A stretch of DNA of 64,000 bases from VRUE01 sp963703895 (GTDB taxonomy: Bacteria > Actinomycetota > Thermoleophilia > Solirubrobacterales > 70-9). Shown here piece by piece: positions 53,947-63,195 of this stretch. Within the stretch, counting starts at the first letter, position 1, and each line of letters starts with the position of its first letter. Under the pieces are notes generated by a model, which saw only the letters and a program-made list of their open reading frames with translations, made no database searches and was not told where the DNA came from. Location of the stretch: the NCBI GenBank assembly GCA_963703895.1, contig CAVPFX010000002.1, positions 496,001 to 560,000 of the forward strand, read 5' to 3'. Both the position numbers and the translations under genes were made by a program.

Positions 53947-55404
53947 GTGCGGGGGATGCGGGGAATGGTTGGGGCTCTGGCGGCAGCGTTGATCTTGGTC
54001 GGCGGGGCCGAGGGCGCGGGGGCAGCCACGTTGAGGGCGGAGTATCGGTTTCAGGGCGATCTTGCCTCTGAGGTTGGGGGAGCGCCCGAACTTGCCAACA
54101 TCGGATCGGGCAATCGCTTTGCCTTCGAGCGGGTCGACGGGCTCGGCCGCCACCAGGTCCTGAGCTTTCCGGAGGGCAATGGCCTGTCCCTGGCGACTGC
54201 TGGCCTCGTCGATCCCGCCAACAACTCGGTCGTAGTGGTCTTTCGGCTGGCTGAGACGGTCGGCTATCGGCGGATCCTCGACTTTGCTGGCGGAACCTCC
54301 GACACCGGGCTCTACAACCTCAACGGGCGGGTGGCGCTCTATGGCGGCCCGGACTCCGACGCCAGTCGGAACGCCCTGCTGAGCGGTTCCTATGCCCAGA
54401 TCGCACTCACGAATGCGGCTGGCGCCGGCGGTTCGGAGCAGGCCACTGCCTACTTGAACGGCGCCGAGGTGGCCGCCGCGAGGATCTCCAAAGGATTCGA
54501 CCTCGGGTCCGGGGAACTGCGGTTCTTCCACGACAACACGATCGGGGCGTTCCCTGGCGAGGAGTCGAGCGGGGCCGTGTCCTGCATCCTGGTCTACGAC
54601 GGCACCCTGACCGCGGATGAGGTGAGGCGGGTCGCCGGCGACCCGACCCTGTGCCCGGCGCCAAGACCGGTCCCGGGGCGGGCAAAAGCGTCGGTGACGG
54701 GCAAGCCGAAAGCGATCGGATCGAGGCGTTCGATCGTGGTCGATACCGGCCTGACCGTGAGCTGCCCGATCGGCGGGGCTGCCTGCGCGGCGAGCGGCCA
54801 GGTCGATGCAGCTCCGACTCGCGGGCGGGCGTCGATGTCGAAGAGCGGGCGGCTGGGTGTGGTCAGACTCTCGGTTCCAGCCGGTAAGAGCGAGAACGTT
54901 CAGGTGCGACTGGCCGGGCGGGGAGCAGGGGCCCTGCGCAAAGCCGGGGCGCTGAAGGTCAGGGTCTCGGCGGAGATCAGGGCGGCCGGAGGGAGGACCG
55001 CCAGAGCGCAGCAGGTGGGAAGGATCAAGGCTCCACCGCTCCCCGCTTTCAGGTCCGGCACATACACCGGGACCACGAGCCAGGGCCTGCCGATCTTGAT
55101 CGACGTGAGTCGGACGGCGGTCCGATCTGTTCTTTTTCGCTGGCGAGGGAGATGCGAAGACGGGAAGGAGCACACTCATGCGGTCATCCTCCGAGGAAGG
55201 GCGCGGGTTCGTCGCGGGCGCTTCTTTCTGGGGGGACGGCTCGGCTCCGGGGGCTCGGCTCGGGTATCCGGCGGGCTTGAGGGTGTCCGTGCCGCGGGCA
55301 GGCTGTCTCGCACGGGCGCGAGCGTCTCTGGCACCAGGTGTGCGGTGAAGGGGATCGGGTGGCACGCCCGCACTTCCGCCGTCGAAATCGAGACGTCCGA
55401 CTGA
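53947..55404 (+). CDS. Secreted LamG/concanavalin-like protein
   Basis: 485 aa with signal peptide (VGALAAALILVGGAEGAGA). A concanavalin-like jelly roll (about 35-235; ELRFFHDNTIGAF) is followed by a Cys-pair segment (LTVSCPIGGAACAASG) and a basic C-terminal beta domain with two more Cys (RCEDG, TRCAVKG). Carbohydrate or surface binding is likely from the fold. GTG 53947. Precedes the DGPF gene but has its own GC-rich context. Confidence 0.75.
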   Translation: MRGMRGMVGALAAALILVGGAEGAGAATLRAEYRFQGDLASEVGGAPELANIGSGNRFAFERVDGLGRHQVLSFPEGNGLSLATAGLVDPANNSVVVVFRLAETVGYRRILDFAGGTSDTGLYNLNGRVALYGGPDSDASRNALLSGSYAQIALTNAAGAGGSEQATAYLNGAEVAAARISKGFDLGSGELRFFHDNTIGAFPGEESSGAVSCILVYDGTLTADEVRRVAGDPTLCPAPRPVPGRAKASVTGKPKAIGSRRSIVVDTGLTVSCPIGGAACAASGQVDAAPTRGRASMSKSGRLGVVRLSVPAGKSENVQVRLAGRGAGALRKAGALKVRVSAEIRAAGGRTARAQQVGRIKAPPLPAFRSGTYTGTTSQGLPILIDVSRTAVRSVLFRWRGRCEDGKEHTHAVILRGRARVRRGRFFLGGRLGSGGSARVSGGLEGVRAAGRLSRTGASVSGTRCAVKGIGWHARTSAVEIETSD

Positions 55405-55415
55405 ATCCGACCGGG

Positions 55416-55442
55416 TGTCGATTTCCGCGCTGCTCGTTCGTC
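55416..55442 (+). promoter_or_regulatory. Candidate ECF42-type promoter of the second DGPF gene
   Basis: TGTCGA (55416-55421), exactly 17 bases, CGTC (55439-55442), then 66 bases to the ATG. Geometry identical to the promoters before the DGPF-ECF42 operon and the RibD-like gene. Confidence 0.68.
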
Positions 55443-55508
55443 GTAGGGGTAAAAGCGGGAATATCGGGTCTACCGAGCTTCCGCGAAGACGACCGAAAGG
55501 ACTGCGAG

Positions 55509-55937
55509 ATGAGAGTGATGGCGATGGTCAAGGCGAGCGAGGACTCCGAGGCCGGCGTGATGCCGAGCGAGGAGCTGCTTGCGGCGATGGGGGAGTTCAA
55601 CGAGGAGATGGTCAAGGCCGGAGTTTTGCTGGCGGGAGAGGGTCTGCACCCGACCTCGAAGGGCGCTCGAGTCAGTTACGGCGGCGACGGCGAGCGGATC
55701 GTCAGCGATGGTCCCTTTGCCGAGACGAAGGAGCTGATCGCCGGCTACTGGATGATGCAGGTGGACTCCTTCGAGGACGCGGTGGAGTGGATCAAGCGCT
55801 GCCCCAACCCGCACAATGAGCCGGGCGAGATCGAAATTCGCCAGATCTTCGAGGTGGACGACTTCGGCGAGGAGCTCACCCCTGAGCTGCGCGAGCAGGA
55901 GGACCGGATCCGCGCCCAGGCTGAGCAGAACCAGTAG
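55509..55937 (+). CDS. DGPF/YciI-family protein
   Basis: 142 aa with the classic motif SDGPFAETKE and LIAGYWMMQVDS, then an acidic C-terminal helix. ATG 55509 chosen (SD region gaaaggactgcgag). Preceded by an ECF-type promoter, so it is probably a target of the ECF42 factor at 33096-34292, which is established for the family. Biochemical function unknown. Confidence 0.9.
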   Translation: MRVMAMVKASEDSEAGVMPSEELLAAMGEFNEEMVKAGVLLAGEGLHPTSKGARVSYGGDGERIVSDGPFAETKELIAGYWMMQVDSFEDAVEWIKRCPNPHNEPGEIEIRQIFEVDDFGEELTPELREQEDRIRAQAEQNQ

Positions 55938-55959
55938 GCCACTAGTCTCGGGGCCGCCC

Positions 55960-56562
55960 ATGGCAGTGTTGCTCTACGACAACCCGGTCTCCGGCAATTG
56001 CCACAAGGTTCGCCTGATCCTTGGCCTGCTCGGAATCGAGTTCGAGCGGCAGGAGTTGTCGGTTGTCGATCGCTCGGATCGAGCGGCGGTGCTGGGCGGC
56101 CTCAGCCCGTCGCTCAACCTACCGACGGTGGTGCTCGAGGATGGGCGGCCGCTCGCCGAGTCGAACGCGATCCTCTGGTACTTCGCCGACGGTAGCCGCT
56201 ACCTGCCCGACGATCCCTACGAGCGCGCCCAGGTGCTGCAGTGGATGTTCTTCGAGCAGTACAAGCACGAGCCGGCGATCGCGGTGCTTCGCTTCTGGCT
56301 GACGATCTCGGAGGACACTCGGCCCGCGGCTGAGATCGAGGCGAAGCGTACGGCCGGTCGCTTGGCGCTCGAGGCGATGGAGCGCCATCTCGGCGAGCGC
56401 GAGTACCTCGTCGGCGAGCGCCTCACGATCGCCGACATCGCGCTCTTCGCCTATACCCACGTGGCGCCAGAGGCCGGCTTCGACCTCGAGTCCTACCCGG
56501 CGGTGCGCGCATGGCTCGAGCGCGTCGCCGCCCAGCCCGGCATCGCTCCGATGAACGCCTGA
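55960..56562 (+). CDS. Glutathione S-transferase-fold protein
   Basis: 200 aa. Thioredoxin-like N-terminal domain (YDNPVSGNCHKVRLILGLLGI, with Ser/Cys in the active-site region; cis-Pro in LPTVVLEDG; ESNAILWYF) and helical C-terminal domain (LTIADIALFAYTHVAPEAGFDL). Actinobacteria often use mycothiol, so the thiol partner is uncertain. It lies 22 bases after the DGPF gene and may share its transcript. Confidence 0.88.
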   Translation: MAVLLYDNPVSGNCHKVRLILGLLGIEFERQELSVVDRSDRAAVLGGLSPSLNLPTVVLEDGRPLAESNAILWYFADGSRYLPDDPYERAQVLQWMFFEQYKHEPAIAVLRFWLTISEDTRPAAEIEAKRTAGRLALEAMERHLGEREYLVGERLTIADIALFAYTHVAPEAGFDLESYPAVRAWLERVAAQPGIAPMNA

Positions 56563-56586
56563 GCCCTCCTCGTCTCAATTTGCTCA

Positions 56587-57636
56587 GTGGAGTTTGGTGT
56601 ATTCGCGGCGACACGGGGTAAACCTCGTTCGGTGGCTGACGACCGACTAGAGGGGGCGGAGGACCGCGCCGCAGTGGCGGTTGGCCGGGGCATGCCCGAC
56701 TCGGACGGGGGACAAGCCGGTTTTCGCCTTGGCTCGGTGGCGCTGCTGGTGCTCTCCGACAGCCTCAACCTCTCGGTGCTGCGCCAGCTCCGGAACGGCC
56801 CGCTGACGGCATCGGAGCTGCTGAGCGAGTTGCGCGCCTCGCGCGCGACTCGCTTCAAGCGCCTCCGCGATCTCGAAGAGCTGGGCTTGATCGTTCGCGA
56901 GAAGCAGTCCGGGTGGCCGCCCCCCACTTACTGCCGCCTCTCCGATGCCGGCCACCGCCTGCTCTCCGTGGGGGAGCGTTTCGAGGATTGGTTTGCCGGT
57001 CGTCAGCGGCACCAGGGCGGGGGAGAGCTGGAGCGCGCTCAGGCAATCAAGGCACTTGCCTCGGGCTGGTGCTCGACGCTGGTTCGCTGGCTTGCCGAGA
57101 GTCCTCGCTCGGTCACCGAGCTGGAGGCGCTGACGCCCCCACAGACCAGCCACCACGACGTCAAACGCGCACTGCGCGCGCTCAGCGAGTCCGGCCTTGC
57201 CGAGCGCCTGCCGAGGCGGATCGGTCGCCGCCATCCCTACGCTTTGACCTCCAGTGGCCGCGAGGCGGCCGCCCCACTTGCCGCTGCCATTCGTTGGGAG
57301 CGGGGCCATCACTGGGGGTCCGACTCTTCCTGGGAAGCGCTTGCGGCCGAAACGCTCCTCTACATGGCCGCTCCGCTTGTCACGGGCCCGGCTGAGATCG
57401 AGGGGTCCTGCTCGATGTTGATCGAACAGGACCGTGCTGTCCTGATGACGCTCTCCAGCGGCCAGCTTGCCGCCCGCGCCCCCGCGCCCGCAGAGGACGT
57501 GCAAGCCGAGGCGCTGGGAAGTGGCCGCGACTGGCTGATGGCGCTGGCGAGCGGCAGGCCCGAGGCGCTCGAGGCAAGTGGGGACACGGACCTGATCGCG
57601 ATCCTGATCCTCGCGCTCGGGCAAGTGATCTGCTGA
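56587..57636 (+). CDS. Two-domain winged-helix regulator (HxlR-like)
   Basis: 349 aa. First wHTH (about 50-135): SLNLSVLRQLRNGPLTASELL ... SRATRFKRLRDLEELGLIVRE. Second wHTH (about 155-230): STLVRWLAESPRSVTELE ... HHDVKRALRALSESGLAERL. The C-terminal ~100 residues are a helical/SCP2-like sensor (SWEALAAETLLYMAAPLV). Fused tandem HxlR modules are an unusual arrangement. GTG 56587 24 bases after the GST stop, so possibly in the same operon. Confidence 0.78.
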   Translation: MEFGVFAATRGKPRSVADDRLEGAEDRAAVAVGRGMPDSDGGQAGFRLGSVALLVLSDSLNLSVLRQLRNGPLTASELLSELRASRATRFKRLRDLEELGLIVREKQSGWPPPTYCRLSDAGHRLLSVGERFEDWFAGRQRHQGGGELERAQAIKALASGWCSTLVRWLAESPRSVTELEALTPPQTSHHDVKRALRALSESGLAERLPRRIGRRHPYALTSSGREAAAPLAAAIRWERGHHWGSDSSWEALAAETLLYMAAPLVTGPAEIEGSCSMLIEQDRAVLMTLSSGQLAARAPAPAEDVQAEALGSGRDWLMALASGRPEALEASGDTDLIAILILALGQVIC

Positions 57637-57913
57637 CCCGGGATGGACCGATGTTCAGTGGCGATTTTTAACGTGTCAAATTTGAGACTTCCGATGGTTG
57701 CAGGAAGAAAGCTACTCTCGCACGGTGAGGAACGGATGGATGGGTTGACCGCCGCGCAGCGACCGTGCTAAATGAATGCTAAGAAAGTTCTGAGCGCTTA
57801 CGTGAACTGGGTAGCGCTCGGAGCTTTTCACAGACAGGCGCGGATCAATCCTCGTTGCGGCCCAATGCCGGGACGTGCGATTGATCCTGCGCAGAAAATG
57901 GAAGGAGCAGCAG

Positions 57914-58543
57914 ATGAAGTACGTCAAGATGTTTGGCCTCGCCGCCGTAGCGGCAATCGCGGCAATGGCCTTCGTCGGAGCCGGTTCGGCCTCGGCGACC
58001 ACGCTGTGCAAAGTAAATACGAACCCGTGTCCGGAAGCGAGTCGTTACCCCACGCACACCACGTTCGAAGCATTATCGACTGAAGCAAAATTGACCGGCT
58101 CCCTGACGGTTACATGTACCTCACATGTAAAAGTCTTAGCCGAAAAAAACCATGGATCTGGCCTACCTCTGTTAGGAATAATCTCTGAACTCAAATGGAC
58201 CAGCTGCTCCGGTTGCAGCCCGGTCACGACCACGCTGCTGCCATCGGGCTCGCTTCTCGGAAGCACCCTCACCGCGGGCAAAACCGAAGTCGAACTCAAA
58301 GGCTGCCTCGGCTTCGCGGCCTGCAAAGCGGTGGCGAATGAAGCGAAACTGACGTTCAACGGCGGTGCGATCGGGTCGACCGCGACGGCCAAAGCCAACA
58401 ACGTCCCGGTGACGCTGTCGGGCTTCGGCTGCGGCACCTCTGGCACCTGGAACGCGGGTGGCGGAAGCGGCGGTACGCCTTACGTCGTCAAAGCCGTCAA
58501 CGGGGAAACCTCCGGCAACGTCTTCGTCGTCGCCTCTCCGTAG
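57914..58543 (+). CDS. Secreted paralog 1 of the tandem pair
   Basis: 209 aa. Signal peptide MKYVKMFGLAAVAAIAAMAFV...GSASA; Cys-rich beta-structured mature region (CKVNTNPCPE, CSGCSPVT, CLGFAACKAV, GFGCGTSG). ATG 57914 after aaggagc. The C-terminal half (about residues 95-190) is almost identical to the paralog at the DNA level, whereas residues 43-93 differ strongly. Codons favour GAA/AAA/CTG unlike the surrounding GAG-rich genes. Unknown lineage-specific exported protein. Confidence 0.85.
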   Translation: MKYVKMFGLAAVAAIAAMAFVGAGSASATTLCKVNTNPCPEASRYPTHTTFEALSTEAKLTGSLTVTCTSHVKVLAEKNHGSGLPLLGIISELKWTSCSGCSPVTTTLLPSGSLLGSTLTAGKTEVELKGCLGFAACKAVANEAKLTFNGGAIGSTATAKANNVPVTLSGFGCGTSGTWNAGGGSGGTPYVVKAVNGETSGNVFVVASP

Positions 58544-58587
58544 GAAGCGACGACGGCTGAGTCGCATCTGTGCGGATATGACTCAAA

Positions 58588-58622
58588 AACGGGGCTGGGT
58601 CGCGAACCCAGCCCCGTTATCT
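58588..58622 (+). terminator. Terminator of secreted paralog 1
   Basis: Perfect 13-bp stem (58588-58600 with 58606-58618), 5-base loop, then ATCTTG; strong though the T tract is short. Confidence 0.82.
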
Positions 58623-59006
58623 TGCCCGCCGCTGGCATCGGGAAGCCTGCGGCGTGACGGTTGAGTCGCTAAGGAAACGGAGATCCCGTCCGCTTTGCTC
58701 TCGAGGTTGGCAGTGGACCGATGTCGCAGTATCGATCTTTACGTCGCAAAATTGAGACTTTCGGTGGTTTGCAGGTGAAAAGTAAATCGGCGCCGGTGAA
58801 AAAGCAGTGAACGGGGTTGAAGGTGGTGCCGATCGTGGTACAGAATGGAGAGAAGGTTGCTGAGCATGTGTACGAATCTGTAGTGGTGCTCAGGACCTTC
58901 AGGTTCATATAGGCAGAACGCAGGTGAATTCGCGCGCTTTCGCGGCAGCATGCCGTGGAGTGTGTAACTCACTGCTGCGCCAAACGAATGGAAAGGGAGC
59001 AAATAG

Positions 59007-59636
59007 ATGAAGTACGTCAAGATGCTCGGCCTCGCTGCCGTTGCGGCAATCGCGGCGATGGCTTTCGTCGGTGCCGGTACGGCTTCGGCGACCACACTGT
59101 GCAAAGTCAACACGAACCCGTGCCCGGAAGGCAGTCGCTATCCGGTGGAGAGCACGGTCAAAGCAACGTCAACTGAAGCGAAACTGACCGGTTCATTGAC
59201 GGTTACCTGCGAATCCAACGTGACGGTGTTATCTGAAACTAACGACGGCGCTAGTGCAGCGCTGTTAGGTAAAATCACCGCACTGACGTGGACCAAATGC
59301 TCCGGTTGCAGCCCGGTTACGACCACGCTGCTGCCGTCCGGTTCACTGCTGGGCTCCACTCTCACCGCGGGCAAAACCGAAGTCGAACTCAAAGGCTGCC
59401 TCGGCTTCGCGACCTGCAAAGCGGTGGCGAATGAAGCGAAACTGGCGTTCAACGGTGGCACGATCGGCGGCACGGCGAGCGCCAAAGCCAACAACGTCCC
59501 GGTGACGCTGTCGGGCTTCGGCTGCGGCACCTCTGGCACCTGGAACGCGGGTGGCGGAAGTGGCGGAACGCCATACGTCATCAACAACGTCAACGGCGCG
59601 ACGACCGGCAGCGTGTTCGTCGTCGCGTCTCCGTAG
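59007..59636 (+). CDS. Secreted paralog 2 of the tandem pair
   Basis: 209 aa, same length and Cys pattern as paralog 1 (CKVNTNPCPEG, CSGCSPVT, CLGFATCKAV, GFGCGTSG). ATG 59007 after aaagggag. The variable centre (about residues 43-93) reads VESTVKATSTEAK ... ALLGKITALTWTKC versus a different sequence in paralog 1. Function unknown; the conserved ends and divergent middle suggest a scaffold with an exposed variable face. Confidence 0.85.
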   Translation: MKYVKMLGLAAVAAIAAMAFVGAGTASATTLCKVNTNPCPEGSRYPVESTVKATSTEAKLTGSLTVTCESNVTVLSETNDGASAALLGKITALTWTKCSGCSPVTTTLLPSGSLLGSTLTAGKTEVELKGCLGFATCKAVANEAKLAFNGGTIGGTASAKANNVPVTLSGFGCGTSGTWNAGGGSGGTPYVINNVNGATTGSVFVVASP

Positions 59637-59683
59637 CACTCGTTCGATGAGGCTCGGGTTTGCGTAAGCAAGCTCGACCGGAG

Positions 59684-59722
59684 GAAGGGGCTGGGCCATT
59701 TGGCCCAGCCCCTTCGATTTGT
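59684..59722 (+). terminator. Terminator of secreted paralog 2
   Basis: Perfect 14-bp stem (59684-59697 with 59702-59715), ATTT loop, followed by GATTTGTTT. Confidence 0.85.
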
Positions 59723-59820
59723 TTAAATAATGGGAGATTCCGGGTAAAGCACGCAGCGGTACCGATTCAGGGGATGGTCAGCAGGATGGAGGTCGCTGCG
59801 AGGGACATGAGAGGATTCGC

Positions 59821-62800
59821 ATGAGTCAGGGACTTGGCGCTGCGCCAGCTCGGCGCCGCTGGAAGCCGGCCTTCGCGCTAGCACTCGTTGCCCTGGGGCT
59901 TGCTGGGCTCGCACCCTCGGCCTGGGCGGTCGACAGCCACGTCCTCGACCCCTCGCTCTCGCTTGCCGGCGGCACCGGCACGATCAGCACCGACTCGGTC
60001 CCCGATCCGGGTCCGGACCATCCGCAAAACGTCTTCAACGATCCTTGCGGCGTAGCGGTCGACGCCTACGGGGACATCTACGTCGCCAACGGGGCCGGTT
60101 CGACGGTCCACGAAGTCGAAGGGGAATCCCGCTTCGACGGTCGCATCGACGTCTTCGCGCCGAACGGGGAATTCCTCACCGAAATCGTCAACGAACACTG
60201 GCCGTGCTCGCTGGCCGTGGACTCGGCGGGAAGGGTCTTCGTCGAACAGTTCTGGCTCAAAGACGTGGTGCGCTACGACCCGATCGCCTACGAACCCGAA
60301 AGCGGCAACGTCAGCTACGGCGCGACGGCGACGACGCTCGAAGACACATCGGGGTCTGTGGGTCTGACGGTGAACCCGGCCAACGATCACCTTTACCTGG
60401 CAAGGGGGGGCGGCCTCGCCTCCTGGGTCGAAGACTGGAGCGCCGAACACGGCGGCGGCGGCAGCTCGCATTTCGGCGCGGGGGAAGCGCCGGAAGCGAC
60501 GAGCATCGACGTTTGGAGACAGAACGGCGACATCTTCGCCTCGGGCTCCGCGCCGAGCGAACCCGGGGTAGCTCGTGCCTACCTGATTGACGGCAGCACC
60601 CATACGGTCGAAGCTCCCCCGCTCGACGGCTCCAACACTCCCGACGGCGGCTTCGGCTTCAGCGCTGGGCGCGCGGGCGCCGCGATCGACCAGGCCAACG
60701 GCGATCTCTACCTGGCCGACGTGGTCACCAATCACGCCGTCGACCAGTTCACCGCGGCGGGCGAGTACATCGGCCAGATCAAGCTCGGTGCCAACGGACT
60801 CAAAAACTCAGAACCGTTTGCCGACGTCACCGTCGACCAGGGCGAACACAGTCCCAACCAGGGATACGTCTACGTGACCTCCGGCTTCCAGACGAGCAAC
60901 TCACACCTTTACGCCTTCGCACCGGTCGAATTGAACGCCCCGGATATTCGCGGCGAGCAGGCCGAGGAGGTGGGTCGCGGCGAAGCTCTGCTGACCGCGG
61001 AACTGAACCCGCACGGCGCCCCGACGGGCTACCGCTTCGAGTACGGCAGCGCCGATTGTGCGACCGCAGCTTGCCAGGGCACCCCCGTCCCGGACGGCGA
61101 CGGCGGCGCCGGGGCGGCGTTCACCCGGGTCATCGCCCCGGTCGTTGGGCTGGCGCCCGGCACCACCTACCATTTCCGCCTGGTGGCGACGAGCCACTGC
61201 AACCCGAGCGAACCCGCGGAAGAATGCGTCGCCGAGGGTCCCGACGCGACCTTCACCACGTTCCCGGCGGCCCCCGCGCAGAACTGCGCCAACGCCGCTC
61301 TGCGGACGGGGCCCTCGGCGGGCCTTCCAGATTGCCGCGCCTACGAGCTGGTCAGCCCGGCCGACACCAACGGCCGGGTTCCGGGCGCGACGATGTTCGG
61401 CGAAGGAGTGCCATCCTCGCCCCAGCCGCTCGCGGCCACCGACGGCGAAAGCCTCCTCTTCGGCACCGAAGGCGGGGCGCTGCCGGGGATCGGTGGCGGT
61501 GGATTCCACGACGCCTACGTCGCCAGGCGCGGGTCCTCGGGCTGGGCCACGGCGTTCACCGGACTCGACGGAGCGCAGGCGCAGGAACCGTACGCGACCG
61601 GCACCACGGCGGATCACGGCTACTCGTTCTGGGCCGTGGGCGGGACCAAGGGGAGCTTGGCCAACGAAGCGGGGACGATCGGCGGGGCGACGATGAACTA
61701 CCTGCGCGGCCCTGGCGGCACGATCGAACGGATCGGGATCGGCAGCCTCGGCTCCGACCCCCGCGCGAAAGGACTCTGGATCTCGACCGGCGCGACGCAC
61801 GCGATCTTCTCATCCGCCGTCCAGCTCGAGCCGGCGGCTCCAGAAGACGGCACCGTGGCCATCTACGACCGCCGGCCCGGGGGGGCGACCGAGGTGATCT
61901 CGCTGCTGCCGGGCGGGATCGTTCCGGGGGCCGGCGAAGACGCCGCCTACCAGGGCTCCTCCGCCGACGGCACGGCCGTCGCCTTCAAGCTCGGCGGCAC
62001 GATGTACGTGCACCGCGCGGGCGGGGAGGCGCGGTCGGTGACGCCCGCGGCCAGCAGCTTCGCCGGGCTCTCGGCCGACGGCCGTTTCCTCACCTACGTC
62101 GCCGCCGGCGACGTCTTCCGCTTCGATGCCACGACCGGCGCCGCCGACCCGGTTGGCAGCGGCGGCGAATCCACTCTCGTCAACGTCTCGCCCGACGGCT
62201 CGCACGTCTACTTCGTCTCGCCGCTGGCGCTGAGCGGCGACGAAAACAGCGAGGGCGCCAAAGCCCTCGTCGGTGAGCAGAACCTCTACGCCTGGGATGC
62301 GGCCTCGAAAGCGCTGAGCTTCGTCGCCACGGTCGAGGAAGAAGATGTCGTCGGCGAAGCGCCGCCGGTCGGCGGCGGAGGCGACCCGATCGGCGGGCTC
62401 GGCCTCTGGACGAGCGACGCGGTTTCGTCCCTGCAGGGCCAGTTCGTCGGTCCGGCCAATGACCCCTCTAGGACGGATCCAAGCGGCGGCGTGTTCGTCT
62501 TCGAGTCGCGCGCCCAGCTCGGCGACTACGACAACGGCGGCCATGCCGAGGTCTATCGCTATGCCGCCGCCACGGGAGAGTTGGCTTGCATCTCCTGCAG
62601 CCCGACCGACGCCCCGGCGACCTCCGAGGCTCGGCTGCAGTCGCGCTACGCGCCGCGACTGCACTCGATCCCGCCGCTCAACGCGGTCTCGCTGATCGAC
62701 AACGTCACCGCCGGGGGGAGCAGGGTCTTCTTCGAAACCGGCGACGCGCTGGCGCCGGAGGACACCGACGGCACCAACGACGTCTACGAGTGGGAGGCGG

Positions 62801-63195
62801 CCGGCGTCGGCAGCTGTGCCGAGGCGGGTGGCTGCGTCGAGCTGATCTCCTCCGGCCGCAGTGCCGGTCCCAACTACCTCTACGGCGTTGGCGCGGGAGG
62901 CCGTGACGTCTTCTTCTGGACCGGCGACCGGCTGGTCTCGCAGGACACCAGCGACGCCCCGTCGATCTACGACGCCCGCGAGCTGGGCGGCTTTGCCCCG
63001 GTGGTGGCTACGCCGCCCTGCCAGGGGGAAGGTTGCCAGGGCCTCCTCGCCACGCCCCCATCGTTGCCGACGCCGACGACCACCTCGCCCGCCCAGGCCA
63101 AAAAAGTGCCACACAAGAAACGGCACAAGAAGAAGCACCGCAAGCATCACAAGGGCAAGCAGGGACATCACCACAAGGGCGGGGCGGGGCGATGA
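59821..63195 (+). CDS. Large secreted NHL-propeller/Ig-like surface protein
   Basis: 1124 aa. Signal peptide (about 15-37). The N-terminal half contains NHL-type repeats (NVFNDPCGVAVDAYGDIYVANG, CSLAVDSAGRVFVEQ, GLTVNPANDHLYLARG, AIDQANGDLYLADVV), then an Ig/fibronectin-like stretch (AELNPHGAPTGYRFEYG ... TTYHFRLVATSHC) and a second propeller-like region. The last ~30 residues are a Lys/His-rich basic tail (KKVPHKKRHKKKHRKHH in part). Codon choice for Glu drifts from GAA-rich to GAG-rich along the gene. ATGA overlap with the next gene. Confidence 0.8.
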   Translation: MSQGLGAAPARRRWKPAFALALVALGLAGLAPSAWAVDSHVLDPSLSLAGGTGTISTDSVPDPGPDHPQNVFNDPCGVAVDAYGDIYVANGAGSTVHEVEGESRFDGRIDVFAPNGEFLTEIVNEHWPCSLAVDSAGRVFVEQFWLKDVVRYDPIAYEPESGNVSYGATATTLEDTSGSVGLTVNPANDHLYLARGGGLASWVEDWSAEHGGGGSSHFGAGEAPEATSIDVWRQNGDIFASGSAPSEPGVARAYLIDGSTHTVEAPPLDGSNTPDGGFGFSAGRAGAAIDQANGDLYLADVVTNHAVDQFTAAGEYIGQIKLGANGLKNSEPFADVTVDQGEHSPNQGYVYVTSGFQTSNSHLYAFAPVELNAPDIRGEQAEEVGRGEALLTAELNPHGAPTGYRFEYGSADCATAACQGTPVPDGDGGAGAAFTRVIAPVVGLAPGTTYHFRLVATSHCNPSEPAEECVAEGPDATFTTFPAAPAQNCANAALRTGPSAGLPDCRAYELVSPADTNGRVPGATMFGEGVPSSPQPLAATDGESLLFGTEGGALPGIGGGGFHDAYVARRGSSGWATAFTGLDGAQAQEPYATGTTADHGYSFWAVGGTKGSLANEAGTIGGATMNYLRGPGGTIERIGIGSLGSDPRAKGLWISTGATHAIFSSAVQLEPAAPEDGTVAIYDRRPGGATEVISLLPGGIVPGAGEDAAYQGSSADGTAVAFKLGGTMYVHRAGGEARSVTPAASSFAGLSADGRFLTYVAAGDVFRFDATTGAADPVGSGGESTLVNVSPDGSHVYFVSPLALSGDENSEGAKALVGEQNLYAWDAASKALSFVATVEEEDVVGEAPPVGGGGDPIGGLGLWTSDAVSSLQGQFVGPANDPSRTDPSGGVFVFESRAQLGDYDNGGHAEVYRYAAATGELACISCSPTDAPATSEARLQSRYAPRLHSIPPLNAVSLIDNVTAGGSRVFFETGDALAPEDTDGTNDVYEWEAAGVGSCAEAGGCVELISSGRSAGPNYLYGVGAGGRDVFFWTGDRLVSQDTSDAPSIYDARELGGFAPVVATPPCQGEGCQGLLATPPSLPTPTTTSPAQAKKVPHKKRHKKKHRKHHKGKQGHHHKGGAGR

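Larger units (their letters stand above)
57644..59715 (+). repeat. Tandem segmental duplication (~1.07 kb unit, two copies)
   Basis: Copy 1 from about 57644 and copy 2 from about 58714 share upstream sequence (TGGACCGATGT; AATTTGAGAC versus AAATTGAGAC; TTGCAGG), the entire coding region length (209 codons each) and a strong terminator. The gap between the gene bodies (58544-59006, 463 bases) holds the copy 1 terminator and the copy 2 leader; I see no other gene in it. Confidence 0.8.
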
